DNA of 61,495 nucleotides from JAADEM01 sp965371855 (GCA_965371855.1 CBDUZZ010000021.1:1-61495); one strand, 5' to 3'; shown: positions 9,107 to 17,524, counted from the stretch's first letter. The notes: a model not told the origin generated them from the letters alone. Made by a program: numbers and translations.

Positions 9107-10289
9107 TAACTCCTAACCCTTTTCCAACCTTAATAAAAGCAGCAATAGCCTTGTCAAGATGCTCTTTTTCGTGAGCAGCCGATAATTGGATTCGGATTCG
9201 TGCTTGTCCTTTGGCTACTACAGGATAGTAGAAACCGATAACATATATTCCTTCGTCAAGCAATTTTGCGGCAAAGTCCTGTGAGAGTTTTGCATCATAA
9301 AGCATCAATGCTACAATTGCAGAGTCTGATGGTTTAAGGTCAAACCCGGCTTCCTGCATTTTAGCTTTAAAGTAAGTTGCATTATCCATCAGTTTATCAC
9401 GAAGCTCAGTTGAGCCGGATAGCATATTAAAAACCTCAATGGAAGCACCAACAATAGCCGGTGTAAGAGAGTTAGAGAACAGATATGGCCTTGAGCGTTG
9501 ACGTAGCATATCTATGATCTCTTTTTTGCCGGTAGTGTATCCGCCCATTGCACCACCCAATGCTTTGCCAAGAGTTCCGGTAATAATATCAACCCTGTCC
9601 ATCACATTATGATATTCATGTGTTCCTCGCCCTGTCTTACCTATAAATCCTGCAGAATGACTGTCATCAACCATTACCATAGTATCATACTTATCGGCCA
9701 GGTCACATATCTCGTTTAGCTTAGCTATGTCACCATCCATTGAGAAAACACCATCGGTAACAACTATGCGGAATCGTTGTGCCTGAGCAGCTTTCAGTTG
9801 CTCTTCAAGGTCGGCCATGTTGGCATGCTTATACCTGTAACGAGCAGCTTTACACAAACGAACACCATCAATGATAGAGGCATGGTTTAGTTCATCAGAG
9901 ATAATGGCATCGTCAGCAGTAAGCAGGGGCTCAAAAACACCACCATTAGCATCAAAAGCAGCAGCATAAAGAATAGTATCTTCCATGCCAAAAAACCCGG
10001 CAATTTCCTCCTCAAGCTCTTTATGGATGTCCTGGGTGCCACATATGAACCTAACAGAAGACATACCGTACCCGTGTGTGTCAAGTGTCTTTTGTGCAGC
10101 ACTAATTACCTTGGGATGAGATGAAAGGCCCAGGTAATTATTAGCACAGAAATTCAGAACGGTCTCTCCTGTTTGAACTTTAATTGTAGCTCCCTGAGGG
10201 GTTGTAATAACACGCTCGTTCTTATATAAGCCCGAAGCTTTAATGGAATCTATTTCCTGATTTAGATGGTCTTTGAATTTTCCGTACAT
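9102..10289 (-). CDS. kbl: Glycine C-acetyltransferase (2-amino-3-ketobutyrate CoA ligase)
   Basis: A 395-residue PLP enzyme of the alpha-oxoamine synthase family with the usual length. Visible motifs are NNYLGLSSHPKV near residue 50, VDDSHSAGFIGKTGRGT (cofactor site) and the PLP lysine in GTLGKALGGAMGGYT. Kbl joins 2-amino-3-ketobutyrate with CoA to give glycine and acetyl-CoA in threonine breakdown. Relatives in the same fold (KAS, BioF, serine palmitoyltransferase) are harder to exclude by eye, but the N-terminus and the TTGKKEIIDMLRQRSRPYLFSN stretch fit Kbl best. The threonine dehydrogenase partner is not in the window. Its promoter box is at 10320-10327. Confidence 0.88.
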   Translation of the reverse strand: MYGKFKDHLNQEIDSIKASGLYKNERVITTPQGATIKVQTGETVLNFCANNYLGLSSHPKVISAAQKTLDTHGYGMSSVRFICGTQDIHKELEEEIAGFFGMEDTILYAAAFDANGGVFEPLLTADDAIISDELNHASIIDGVRLCKAARYRYKHANMADLEEQLKAAQAQRFRIVVTDGVFSMDGDIAKLNEICDLADKYDTMVMVDDSHSAGFIGKTGRGTHEYHNVMDRVDIITGTLGKALGGAMGGYTTGKKEIIDMLRQRSRPYLFSNSLTPAIVGASIEVFNMLSGSTELRDKLMDNATYFKAKMQEAGFDLKPSDSAIVALMLYDAKLSQDFAAKLLDEGIYVIGFYYPVVAKGQARIRIQLSAAHEKEHLDKAIAAFIKVGKGLGVI

Positions 10290-10319
10290 TTTTTCAGTTT
10301 TCAGTTTTTAAAACAATAT

Positions 10320-10327
10320 CAAAGATA
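10320..10327 (-). promoter_or_regulatory. Promoter -7 box of kbl
   Basis: Read on the minus strand this is TATCTTTG, matching TAnnTTTG, 30 bp upstream of the kbl start. Confidence 0.5.
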
Positions 10328-10365
10328 GAATATAATCTAACTCGTTAAAATGACTTTAGCATTTT

Positions 10366-11346
10366 TTAATTCATTATTGCTGACACTTCATCTCTTATCC
10401 TGTCCCAACGTTCTTCATCCATTTTAGGCCCGATTACCTCAATCACATTTCCTGACGTCACCGAACCTATTTTGCCACACTGCTCCAATGTAAAGTTGTT
10501 CACCATACCGTAAATAAACCCTGCAGCATACAAATCTCCTGCTCCTGTTGTATCTATACTTTCGGCCACTATCACATCTGCTTTAACCACCTCGCCATTA
10601 TATTTAATCAAAGAACCATTCTTCCCAAGTTTTAATACCGAAACATCAGCATATTTGCTCATCTCTTCTAATGCTTCATATCCCTCCATTCCCGTAAAAG
10701 CTTTTGCCTCCTCTTCGTTGGCAAAAAGGATATCAACATAATTTTTTGTTATTATTTTCAGGAAATCAAGATTTTCCTCAACTACATTATAACTTGCCAG
10801 ATCCAGACTGTTTTTCAACCCGGATTTTTTAGCCATTTTAAGTGCAATTTCAACCAACTCATAATTTTGAACCAGATAACCCTCTACATGAAAATAGGAA
10901 TAACCTTCAAACATTTTTTCTTTGATGTCAGATGCGGTCATCTCAATTGCAGCTCCAAGGTATGTTGCAAAAGTTCTTTCCGAATCAGGGCTGATTAACG
11001 AAATGGCTGTACCAGACCTGTTCTTTCCATATAAAAGGAATGGGGAAATGTCATTTTTCTCAAGGTCTGCTCTAAAAAAGTCACCTAACTCATCACTCCC
11101 AATCATTCCTATAAAACCTGTTTTAATCCCTAAATTTGCTAATCCGTGAATAGTATTAGCTGCAGATCCACCTGAAGCTTTATCCTTAAAAAGATGACCT
11201 GCTTTGTTTTGCACAAGCGTTATGCCCTCATCATCTACAAGTTGCATGCTGCCTTTTGGCAAATTAAGCTCTTCTAATAAGGAATCATCCTTCAGTTTGG
11301 CAAGAATATCTACCAACGCATTTCCTAACCCTAATACACTGCTCAT
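10366..11346 (-). CDS. PfkB-family sugar/nucleoside kinase (adenosine kinase-like)
   Basis: A 326-residue ribokinase-fold protein. It has the N-terminal PfkB signature GGSAANTIHGLANLG and the C-terminal ATP and catalytic motif DTTGAGDLYAAGFIYG, whose Asp is the catalytic base. The opening VLGLGNALVDIL is typical of the adenosine kinase-like subgroup common in Bacteroidota. The substrate (adenosine, ribose or another sugar) cannot be fixed from sequence. It lies 76 bp upstream of kbl on the same strand, but each gene has its own promoter box, so they need not form an operon. Confidence 0.85.
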   Translation of the reverse strand: MSSVLGLGNALVDILAKLKDDSLLEELNLPKGSMQLVDDEGITLVQNKAGHLFKDKASGGSAANTIHGLANLGIKTGFIGMIGSDELGDFFRADLEKNDISPFLLYGKNRSGTAISLISPDSERTFATYLGAAIEMTASDIKEKMFEGYSYFHVEGYLVQNYELVEIALKMAKKSGLKNSLDLASYNVVEENLDFLKIITKNYVDILFANEEEAKAFTGMEGYEALEEMSKYADVSVLKLGKNGSLIKYNGEVVKADVIVAESIDTTGAGDLYAAGFIYGMVNNFTLEQCGKIGSVTSGNVIEVIGPKMDEERWDRIRDEVSAIMN

Positions 11347-11389
11347 TCGCTATTTATTTTAAAAGATAAAAATATATGATTTTTTTTTG

Positions 11390-11397
11390 CAAAGATA
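11390..11397 (-). promoter_or_regulatory. Promoter -7 box of the PfkB kinase gene
   Basis: TATCTTTG on the minus strand, 43 bp before the kinase start. It abuts the -33 TTG of the divergent tRNA promoter (11398-11400), so the two promoters share about 30 bp. Confidence 0.5.
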
Positions 11398-11428
11398 TTG
11401 GATATTTTAAAGAATCGTTCTATTTTTG
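11398..11428 (+). promoter_or_regulatory. Promoter of the tRNA-Asn array
   Basis: TTG at 11398-11400, 20 bp, then TATTTTTG at 11421-11428: a full match to the Bacteroidota TTG/TAnnTTTG promoter. Transcription from here would run through three pseudo-tRNA repeats before reaching the intact tRNA-Asn, since no terminator lies between. Confidence 0.6.
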
Positions 11429-11489
11429 CATCGCATTTGACAATAACGATTGTCGAGGACAGAAAAGCAAATTTAAGATCAATATAAAT

Positions 11490-11750
11490 TCCCCAGTAGC
11501 TCAGTTGGTTAGAGCGATCCCGAAGCGTCGGGATTAATCCGTAGGATGGATTTATAAAAGGAATTAGACATTATTTTCCCCAGTAGCTCAGTTGGTTAGA
11601 GCGGTCCCGAAGCGTCGGGATTAATCCGTAGGATGGATTTACAAAAGGAATTAGACATTATTTTCCCCAGTAGCTCAGTTGGTTAGAGCGGTCCCGAAGC
11701 GTCGGGATTAATCCGTAGGATGGATTTACAAAAGGAATTAGACATTATTT
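11490..11750 (+). repeat. Three 87-bp tandem pseudo-tRNA-Asn units
   Basis: Units start at 11490, 11577 and 11664 with an exact 87-bp period; units 2 and 3 are identical and unit 1 shows two visible substitutions. Each begins with the first 27 nt of tRNA-Asn (acceptor strand, D arm), then has TCCCGAAGCGTCGGGA (6-bp stem, 4-nt loop) instead of the CGGACTG that carries most of the anticodon arm. It returns to tRNA sequence for TTAATCCGTAGG, then continues with about 31 nt unrelated to the T arm. No unit has a T arm or 3' acceptor strand, so none can be a working tRNA. The period is a multiple of three. Confidence 0.9.
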
Positions 11751-11824
11751 TCCCCAGTAGCTCAGTTGGTTAGAGCGGCGGACTGTTAATCCGTAGGTCG
11801 TAGGTTCAAGTCCTACCTGGGGAG
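11751..11824 (+). tRNA. tRNA-Asn(GTT)
   Basis: A complete 74-nt cloverleaf: acceptor TCCCCAG pairs with CTGGGGA (11817-11823), discriminator G at 11824, D arm with AGCTCAGTTGGTTAGAGC, anticodon stem GCGGA/TCCGT around loop CTGTTAA with anticodon GTT, and T arm with GGTTCAAGTCC. CCA is not encoded. It is the fourth and only intact member of a tandem array and is followed at once by a terminator. Confidence 0.95.
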
Positions 11825-11830
11825 CTGAAA

Positions 11831-11854
11831 AACCATCCTTTAGGGTGGTTTTTT
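11831..11854 (+). terminator. Rho-independent terminator after tRNA-Asn
   Basis: AACCATCC, loop TTTA, GGGTGGTT, then a run of T: a textbook intrinsic terminator 6 nt after the tRNA. An identical copy lies at 12241-12264 in the downstream duplication. Confidence 0.9.
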
Positions 11855-11871
11855 GTTTGTAATAATTTCCA

Positions 11872-12174
11872 ATGCTATTTTACGTTTACATATTGCACTC
11901 TGAATCTGCCAACAAATATTATGTTGGTCATACTCCTGATCCTCACAAAAGATTGTCAGAGCACAATGCGTATGATAACTTTTCAAAGTATACAGCTAAA
12001 TATAAGCCATGGAAGTTAATGGCTTACTTTCCGGTTTCTGTCAACCGAGGAGAGGCAATGAAGGTCGAACTTTTCATAAAGAAACAAAAATCAAAAGTAT
12101 TTATTCAGAAAATTATTTCTAATTATCTTGACACTGTTTTTATAAATCAGATAATTACCAAAGTTATTGGTTAG
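11872..12174 (+). CDS. GIY-YIG endonuclease domain protein, copy 1
   Basis: A 100-residue single-domain protein. The hallmarks are FYVYILHS and YYVGHT (the two halves of GIY-YIG), KRLSEHN with the catalytic Arg, and a metal-site Glu in NRGEAMKVE. It belongs to the small UvrC-N-like group abundant in Bacteroidota, not to full UvrC. The first 92 codons are DNA-identical to copy 2. After that it reads QIITKVIG and stops at the TAG of GGTTAG, which is the D arm of a tRNA-Asn remnant. The gene sits 48 bp behind the tRNA and 18 bp behind its terminator. It may be a homing-type nuclease of the tRNA locus; its biochemical role is unknown. Confidence 0.85.
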   Translation: MLFYVYILHSESANKYYVGHTPDPHKRLSEHNAYDNFSKYTAKYKPWKLMAYFPVSVNRGEAMKVELFIKKQKSKVFIQKIISNYLDTVFINQIITKVIG

Positions 12175-12234
12175 AGCGGTCCCGATGCTTCGGGATTAAT
12201 CCGTAGGTCGTAGGTTCAAGTCCTACCTGGGGAG
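12167..12234 (+). pseudogene. tRNA-Asn remnant with hairpin in place of the anticodon arm
   Basis: It starts in the D arm (TTGGTTAGAGCGG), carries TCCCGATGCTTCGGGA instead of the anticodon stem, then TTAATCCGTAGG, a perfect T arm and the 3' acceptor strand with discriminator G. The 5' acceptor strand is missing, so it cannot fold as a tRNA. The hairpin differs from those of the upstream units only in its loop (TGCT against AGCG). Confidence 0.85.
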
Positions 12235-12240
12235 CTGAAA

Positions 12241-12264
12241 AACCATCCTTTAGGGTGGTTTTTT
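12241..12264 (+). terminator. Second copy of the tRNA terminator
   Basis: Identical to the hairpin at 11831-11854, now behind the tRNA remnant and in front of GIY-YIG copy 2. Confidence 0.8.
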
Positions 12265-12281
12265 GTTTGTAATAATTTCCA

Positions 12282-12563
12282 ATGCTATTTTACGTTTACA
12301 TATTGCACTCTGAATCTGCCAACAAATATTATGTTGGTCATACTCCTGATCCTCACAAAAGATTGTCAGAGCACAATGCGTATGATAACTTTTCAAAGTA
12401 TACAGCTAAATATAAGCCATGGAAGTTAATGGCTTACTTTCCGGTTTCTGTCAACCGAGGAGAGGCAATGAAGGTCGAACTTTTCATAAAGAAACAAAAA
12501 TCAAAAGTATTTATTCAGAAAATTATTTCTAATTATCTTGACACTGTTTTTATAAATATGTGA
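12282..12563 (+). CDS. GIY-YIG endonuclease domain protein, copy 2
   Basis: A 93-residue protein identical to copy 1 for 92 residues, with the same GIY-YIG halves, KRLSEHN and Glu-containing motif. It ends two codons later (Met, then TGA) because the sequence diverges at 12558. It is 54 bp upstream of the ABC transporter ATPase start on the same strand. The absence of any substitution between the copies points to a recent duplication or to gene conversion. Which copy is ancestral cannot be told. Confidence 0.85.
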   Translation: MLFYVYILHSESANKYYVGHTPDPHKRLSEHNAYDNFSKYTAKYKPWKLMAYFPVSVNRGEAMKVELFIKKQKSKVFIQKIISNYLDTVFINM

Positions 12564-12617
12564 AAAGTTTTGACAATTTTTGTAGTTTTATGCCTCGTCT
12601 ATCAAAAAGTAAAATCA

Positions 12618-13409
12618 ATGGAAACAAATACCGTGATATCAATTAAGAACTTACATAAATCCTACAAAAACGGAGCTGCGGTAAATCATGTTTTAAAAGG
12701 CCTTGAGCTTGAAATTAAATCAGGACAAATCATCGGATATATTGGACCCAATGGGGCAGGTAAGTCGACCACAGTGAAGATTCTTTGTGGCATACTGACC
12801 GATTTCGAGGGGGATATTAAAGTTCTGGGAATGGACTTAAAAACACAGGATATCGATATTAAAAAGCGTATTGGTTATATCCCCGAGAATGCTGCTCTGT
12901 ACGATACACTGACCCCAACTGAATACCTACAATTTGTTGGCGAACTTTATGGGATGGAAAAGGTTGACATCCAGACTAAAACCTTACGTTTATTGGATTT
13001 GTTTGAAATGAAATCTCATGCTAATGAGCGAATGAACAGCTTTTCGAAGGGGATGAAACAGAAGATTCTAATTATTTCGGCTTTGATTCATAACCCGGAG
13101 ATCATTTTTATGGATGAGCCTCTTTCAGGATTGGATGCCAATGCGGTGATTATTGTAAAACAAGTTTTGCAGCAATTGGCTCGCGAAGGTAAAACGATTT
13201 TTTACAGTTCTCATATTATGGATGTGGTTGAGAAAATATCAGACCGAATTATTCTTATCGATAAGGGATATGTGATTGCCGATGGCAGTTATCAGGATTT
13301 AAGAAAGAAAAGCAACAACCAGTCATTGGAGAGTTTGTTTACCGAATTGACAGGAACAAACGGTCATGGCGAAACCGCTAGCGAGATTATTAATGTATTC
13401 GAGAATTAA
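12618..13409 (+). CDS. ABC transporter ATP-binding protein
   Basis: A 263-residue nucleotide-binding subunit: Walker A GPNGAGKSTT, signature FSKGMKQK (a degenerate LSGGQ common in ABC-2 type exporters), Walker B IIFMDEPLSGLD and the H-loop SSHIMDVVEK. I place the start at the ATG encoding METNTVIS; a frame-compatible TTG-type start 16 codons upstream would add residues not seen in the family. The gene ends 3 bp before the permease gene, so both are surely co-transcribed. The pair is a two-gene exporter of the NatA/CcmA-like class; the substrate is unknown. Confidence 0.9.
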   Translation: METNTVISIKNLHKSYKNGAAVNHVLKGLELEIKSGQIIGYIGPNGAGKSTTVKILCGILTDFEGDIKVLGMDLKTQDIDIKKRIGYIPENAALYDTLTPTEYLQFVGELYGMEKVDIQTKTLRLLDLFEMKSHANERMNSFSKGMKQKILIISALIHNPEIIFMDEPLSGLDANAVIIVKQVLQQLAREGKTIFYSSHIMDVVEKISDRIILIDKGYVIADGSYQDLRKKSNNQSLESLFTELTGTNGHGETASEIINVFEN

Positions 13410-13412
13410 ATT

Positions 13413-15071
13413 ATGGTCGGTTTTATTATAAAAATAGTCAGACTTTTCAAGGGCCTGTTCAGAATGATGGGGATAGACTATCAACAATTGGAATCTATTT
13501 TACGGGTGAAACTCATCATGGACAATCGCCGGGGTTTTGCGAATTCGACGAAAAAAAAGAATTCGAGTAATCAACTCTTGCTCCAGACAATCGTATACAC
13601 AGTTCTTGGTGTTTTTATAGGGACTTTTATTAGTTCAATTAGTCATACGCTTACGGCATATACTCTTGTTTTTTCAATGATTATGGCTATGATTGCCATG
13701 ATGATGATCTCTGAATTTTCTGTCGTTTTGATTGATACCCGTGATAACGCCATTCTTTTACCACGTCCGGTAAACAGTAAGACGATGACTTTGGCTAAAA
13801 TATTGCATATCGCTATATATCTTTTACAACTGAGTTTGTCTTTATCCATAGCTTCTTTTGTATATACTATTCTTAACTATGGTTTTTTAGTAGCCTTGGG
13901 TTTTTTATTTATGGTTTTTTTGTCCACCTTATTCACCCTTTTTCTGACCAACTTATTTTATTTGGGATTGATGCGAGTAGTTAATGGCGAGAAACTGAAG
14001 GATATATTGGTCTATTTCCAGATTGGAATGGCAATTCTTTTCATGGGAGCTTATCAACTCCTGCCACGTCTTATCGAGATGAGCGATTTTTATAATGCAC
14101 AAATGGCTGTGGAATGGTGGACTTACCTTATTCCATCTGCGTGGTTTGCCGGAGCGATAGTAACTTTTACGACATCGCTTTTTAGTTTTAGTAATATCTT
14201 ATTATTGCTTCTTGCTTTGTTTGTTCCTTTTTTTAGTCTTTGGTTAATCATAAATTATCTGTCGCCTAAATTTAACCAGCGATTGAGCCAAATGGAAGCC
14301 TTTGATTCTAAACCGGTGAAAAGAAAATTTCAAAAAGCTAAGCACTTTAAATATTCAGTTAAATTAGGACAATTACTGACGCAAAATCCTGTTGAAAGCA
14401 CGGCTTTTAAGATGGTTTGGTTGATGAGCGGACGTGAGCGGAAATTTAAACAGACTGCTTTTCCGGCTTTTGGTTATATATTTGTTTTTATTGCTATTAT
14501 TGTAATTGGTATTATTGATGATGAGGAAAAACTGGCAAACTTATTTGAATCAAAACGCTATTTACTCTTTCTTTACTTTAATATTTTTGCTGCTTTCGCC
14601 ATGAGTATGAATATTATTTATAGCGAAGAGCCTAAATCGAGTTGGTTTTTCAGTTCTTTACCCATATCGAAACCCGGGAACATTTTATCGGGTACAATTA
14701 AGGCTGTTCTTGCAAAATATGTATTGCCTCTCTATTTCGTTTTAAGTGGGATTATTCTATATTTCTGGACTTATAGAGTGCTGCCGGATATCCTTTACGC
14801 TTTGGTTTCTATAACGGTTATTACAGTATTAGTAACGGCAAGCATAAGTAAAGCTTTGCCTTTTTCAAAGGAAAGACAATCGCAGAACTCAGGGGATAAC
14901 TTTATTAAAGGACTTTTAATTATGGTTTCAGCCGGTATAATCGGATTAATACATTGGGGATTAAGCTATTTTGAATATGGTGTATTAATTGCCCTTCCTT
15001 TCATTCTTTGTCTTCAATATTTGAGTTTCAGATATATCAAGAAGATTAAATGGAATCAGATAGAGTATTAA
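13413..15071 (+). CDS. ABC-2-like exporter permease
   Basis: A 552-residue integral membrane protein with about 12 hydrophobic segments, in two clusters (residues 55-280 and 350-545) separated by a basic cytoplasmic stretch around KPVKRKFQKAKHFKYS. It follows the ATPase gene after 3 bp and forms the membrane part of the same transporter. No lipobox, peptidase or other domain was seen. It resembles the large hydrophobic permeases of Bacteroidota of unknown substrate. It is the last intact gene before the decayed left edge of the glycan island. Confidence 0.8.
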   Translation: MVGFIIKIVRLFKGLFRMMGIDYQQLESILRVKLIMDNRRGFANSTKKKNSSNQLLLQTIVYTVLGVFIGTFISSISHTLTAYTLVFSMIMAMIAMMMISEFSVVLIDTRDNAILLPRPVNSKTMTLAKILHIAIYLLQLSLSLSIASFVYTILNYGFLVALGFLFMVFLSTLFTLFLTNLFYLGLMRVVNGEKLKDILVYFQIGMAILFMGAYQLLPRLIEMSDFYNAQMAVEWWTYLIPSAWFAGAIVTFTTSLFSFSNILLLLLALFVPFFSLWLIINYLSPKFNQRLSQMEAFDSKPVKRKFQKAKHFKYSVKLGQLLTQNPVESTAFKMVWLMSGRERKFKQTAFPAFGYIFVFIAIIVIGIIDDEEKLANLFESKRYLLFLYFNIFAAFAMSMNIIYSEEPKSSWFFSSLPISKPGNILSGTIKAVLAKYVLPLYFVLSGIILYFWTYRVLPDILYALVSITVITVLVTASISKALPFSKERQSQNSGDNFIKGLLIMVSAGIIGLIHWGLSYFEYGVLIALPFILCLQYLSFRYIKKIKWNQIEY

Positions 15072-15192
15072 TTTTTACTCTGGTATTATCGGTTGTGTAA
15101 TTTTACCCCCGGGGATAATGAGTATCATATTTATCCTTGACTGAATTGAGCAATTTTAGCTTAGGTTGTTGTGCTCATTAAAAACATCTTTA

Positions 15193-16401
15193 TTAAAAAC
15201 TATTTTTATAATTACTTGGAGAAACTCCAAACACCTTTTTAAATGAAGTGCTAAAATATCGTTGGTCAGTAAATCCAACACTAAAAGCAATTTCATTAAC
15301 ATTTAGGTCTGTATTTGTCAATAACTCTAAGGCTTTCTGCATCCTGATATGTTTGATAAAATCTTGAGGCGATTTATTTGTAAGAGCTTTTAATTTATGA
15401 TAAACAACAGGCCGGCTTTTAAATATTGTCTTGCAAAATTCTTCCACCGAAAATCCTGGATCCTGAATGTTTTCCTCAACTAATTCAACTGCCCTTTTCA
15501 TAAAATCATTATCAACTTTTGTTGAATAATCTATTTTACTGATTTGTTTATCAAGTTGGCTTAAAAATGAAATATTCCCATTGTGCAATTCGACTAATTG
15601 TTTTACCAACATCAATCCCAGGCCGCTACCTGTTTCTGAGGAGTTAATGGCATTAGCTGCCCGGAAATACTGTTTGAAAATATTTTTTTGCTGATTTTCA
15701 GATATCCCGATTCCATTGTCTTTAATTGTAATAATTATGCTTTTATTTTTACGGATAAAAGATTCAACATATTTCGGCTAAAGAAGTAAGAGGAAGTTTA
15801 ATTAGAGTTAAAGGAGTTCTAAGGTCATGGGCAACATTAACGAAAAATATGTTTTTATCCCTAGCGGTTTTTTCGTGATATCTTAAGCGAATAAGGTAAA
15901 TGACAAAATAAAAGGATCGTTCATATTTATCCCTCCACCATAAGTAGCTACCCATATTCTTTCTTCTTTATCAATAAATATATCGTAAACCCCATCATTT
16001 TTCAAGGAAGTAATAAGATCCTCATCCTGCTTATAGTGGTCTATAATATTGTATTCTCGATCAGTATGTAAAATAACAAAACCATCAAATGCAAACATTA
16101 AATTATCATCATCAAGGTTTATTACATCTCTTAACATAGTTTGAGCCCTCAATAATTTATTTATTGTAGTAATTTCTGTAACCTTTCCCGTAGAAGGGTT
16201 ATATTCATGAATACCTTTATCGACTAAAAAGAAGATGATATTCCCCGAATTTGTATAATTAAGTTTTCGTATTTGTTTAAATTGAAATTTTTTAAGGGCA
16301 GTAATAATGGGCACCTCTTTAAACGAATTAACATCAATAATCCTTAGCCCGTTTGCGTTCGATACTAATACATGGCTATTATCGAAATTTAAGTATGTCA
16401 A
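15193..16401 (-). pseudogene. Collapsed hybrid two-component system regulator (HTCS)
   Basis: On the minus strand the parts of an HTCS occur in the correct order but with large gaps. 16401-15895 encodes beta-propeller repeats (VYDIFIDKEERIWVATYGGG). Then, in another frame, comes a HisKA box FVNVAHDLRTPLTLIKLPL (about 15880-15764). Next is an ATPase part beginning at G1 (KDNGIGIS) and G2 (GSGLGLMLVKQ), about 15760-15580, without the N box. The receiver domain is absent, and the sequence passes straight into an AraC-type HTH (FKSRPVVYHKLKALTNKSPQ to the stop). About 1.2 kb remains of a gene normally near 4 kb. The original would have sensed a glycan and activated a polysaccharide locus. Confidence 0.85.
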
Positions 16402-16446
16402 AGGAATAACTATTGTCCTTCAGGTTTATTAATTAATGCAAAATGC

Positions 16447-16731
16447 ATGTACTGGCGGAGTGATAATCCGGAAGATATTTCCAGCTTTACCTGGCATGGC
16501 GAAACCTTCGGTGATTGCCCATGGGGAACAAGTTTTACTTATCCGCAAATTTTTTACGACCAAAACGGCAGGCTATATTTTAGTGCCAGGGTAAGGTCTG
16601 CAACGGAGAGACAGTATGCCGCAGTAAACTATAACAGGTACAATGCCGAGACGCAACAATGGGAACTTATTGGGGGGACCAATGAATATGATAATATGTG
16701 CCTGTTTTGGGAAGATAATGGCGAAGGGTGA
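16447..16731 (+). pseudogene. Fragment of a BNR-type secreted protein
   Basis: A 94-codon open stretch (YWRSDNPEDISSF, then YPQIFYDQNGRLYFSARVR) that reads like an inner piece of a BNR_4 sialidase-like beta-propeller protein, a family common among polysaccharide-locus enzymes. It has no signal peptide, starts in mid-repeat and ends after one blade. The 230 bp that follow, up to the sigma factor gene, show no further coding sequence. It lies next to the collapsed HTCS, so both are likely leftovers of one lost locus. The family assignment is tentative. Confidence 0.5.
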
Positions 16732-16963
16732 TATCAAATGTTGAAAATAATAATTTCAAAGGGAGTTGTCAGTAAAGACCATGTTTATATGCACATTGAA
16801 TATTCTCCCTCAATAAATGTAATTAAGCTTCGGTTGAATTGCAATATCAATTATTTCAACTGAGGTTTGAATTAATTAAACAAAAAAATTCACAAAAAAT
16901 GGCTTTTTGTATTTTCGATTGTTAATTTTAACAGCTTATTAAAAATAACTATACTGAAAACTT

Positions 16964-17524
16964 ATGCATTCCGAGCAGGAACTTATTCTCAACCTCAACA
17001 AAGGAAACACAAAAGCATTGAAATATTTTTTTGTGGAGTTCTACCCATCGCTGTGTGTGTTCACAAAAAAGTACATTCCTGAAACAGACATAGTTGAAGA
17101 TATAGCCCAAGAAGCATTTCTAGTTTACTGGGAAAACCGGAAACAATTTGATGATATTAATGCGCTAAAAGGTTATTTATATGTTACCGCAAAGAATAAA
17201 TGTTTAAACCATTTGAAGCTAAAAGGATTACGAGCTGAAATAACAAAAAAAGGCTATGATAAAGAAGATTATCTTTACGAGCTTGTTTTAGAAGAAGAAA
17301 CCTACCGTATCATCCATAAAGCTATTGAAAATTTACCACCTCAAAGTCGCCGTATTATTGAATTAAGTATGAAAGGGTATAAAAACCCTGAAATAGCTGA
17401 AGAGTTAGATGTTTCCATAAACACTATTAAGACATTAAAAGGAAAAGCATACAAAGTATTAAGGGAAAACCTTAAAGGTCATGTTTTTGTATTATTCCTG
17501 CTGAATCAGATTTTAAAAATGTAG
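16964..17524 (+). CDS. ECF sigma factor (module 1)
   Basis: A 186-residue sigma-70 family protein of the Bacteroidota FecI-like expansion. Region 2 shows DIVEDIAQEAFLVYWENR (core binding and -10 recognition), and region 4 shows LPPQSRRIIELSMKGYKNPEIAEELDVS (helix-turn-helix). It precedes a fecR gene by 159 bp and a susC/susD pair. In this arrangement a TonB-dependent receptor with an N-terminal STN domain signals ligand binding through FecR to free the sigma factor, which then transcribes the susC operon. The HTH and spacing look intact. Confidence 0.93.
   Translation: MHSEQELILNLNKGNTKALKYFFVEFYPSLCVFTKKYIPETDIVEDIAQEAFLVYWENRKQFDDINALKGYLYVTAKNKCLNHLKLKGLRAEITKKGYDKEDYLYELVLEEETYRIIHKAIENLPPQSRRIIELSMKGYKNPEIAEELDVSINTIKTLKGKAYKVLRENLKGHVFVLFLLNQILKM

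Larger units (their letters stand above)
11786..12557 (+). repeat. 362-bp perfect direct duplication (tRNA 3' half, terminator, GIY-YIG gene)
   Basis: Bases 11786-12147 and 12196-12557 are identical (offset 410 bp). The unit runs from the tRNA anticodon loop through the tRNA 3' end and terminator to seven bases past the codon where the two GIY-YIG copies part. The sequence upstream of each copy differs (anticodon stem against palindrome), as does the sequence downstream. Confidence 0.92.

Noticed and set aside
11490..11750. Three further tRNA-Asn genes
   Set aside because: They share only the 5' half with tRNA-Asn and lack T arm, 3' acceptor strand and anticodon loop.
11872..12563. UvrC excinuclease subunits
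   Set aside because: Only the small GIY-YIG domain is present; the UvrBC-binding, RNase H-like and HhH parts are missing.
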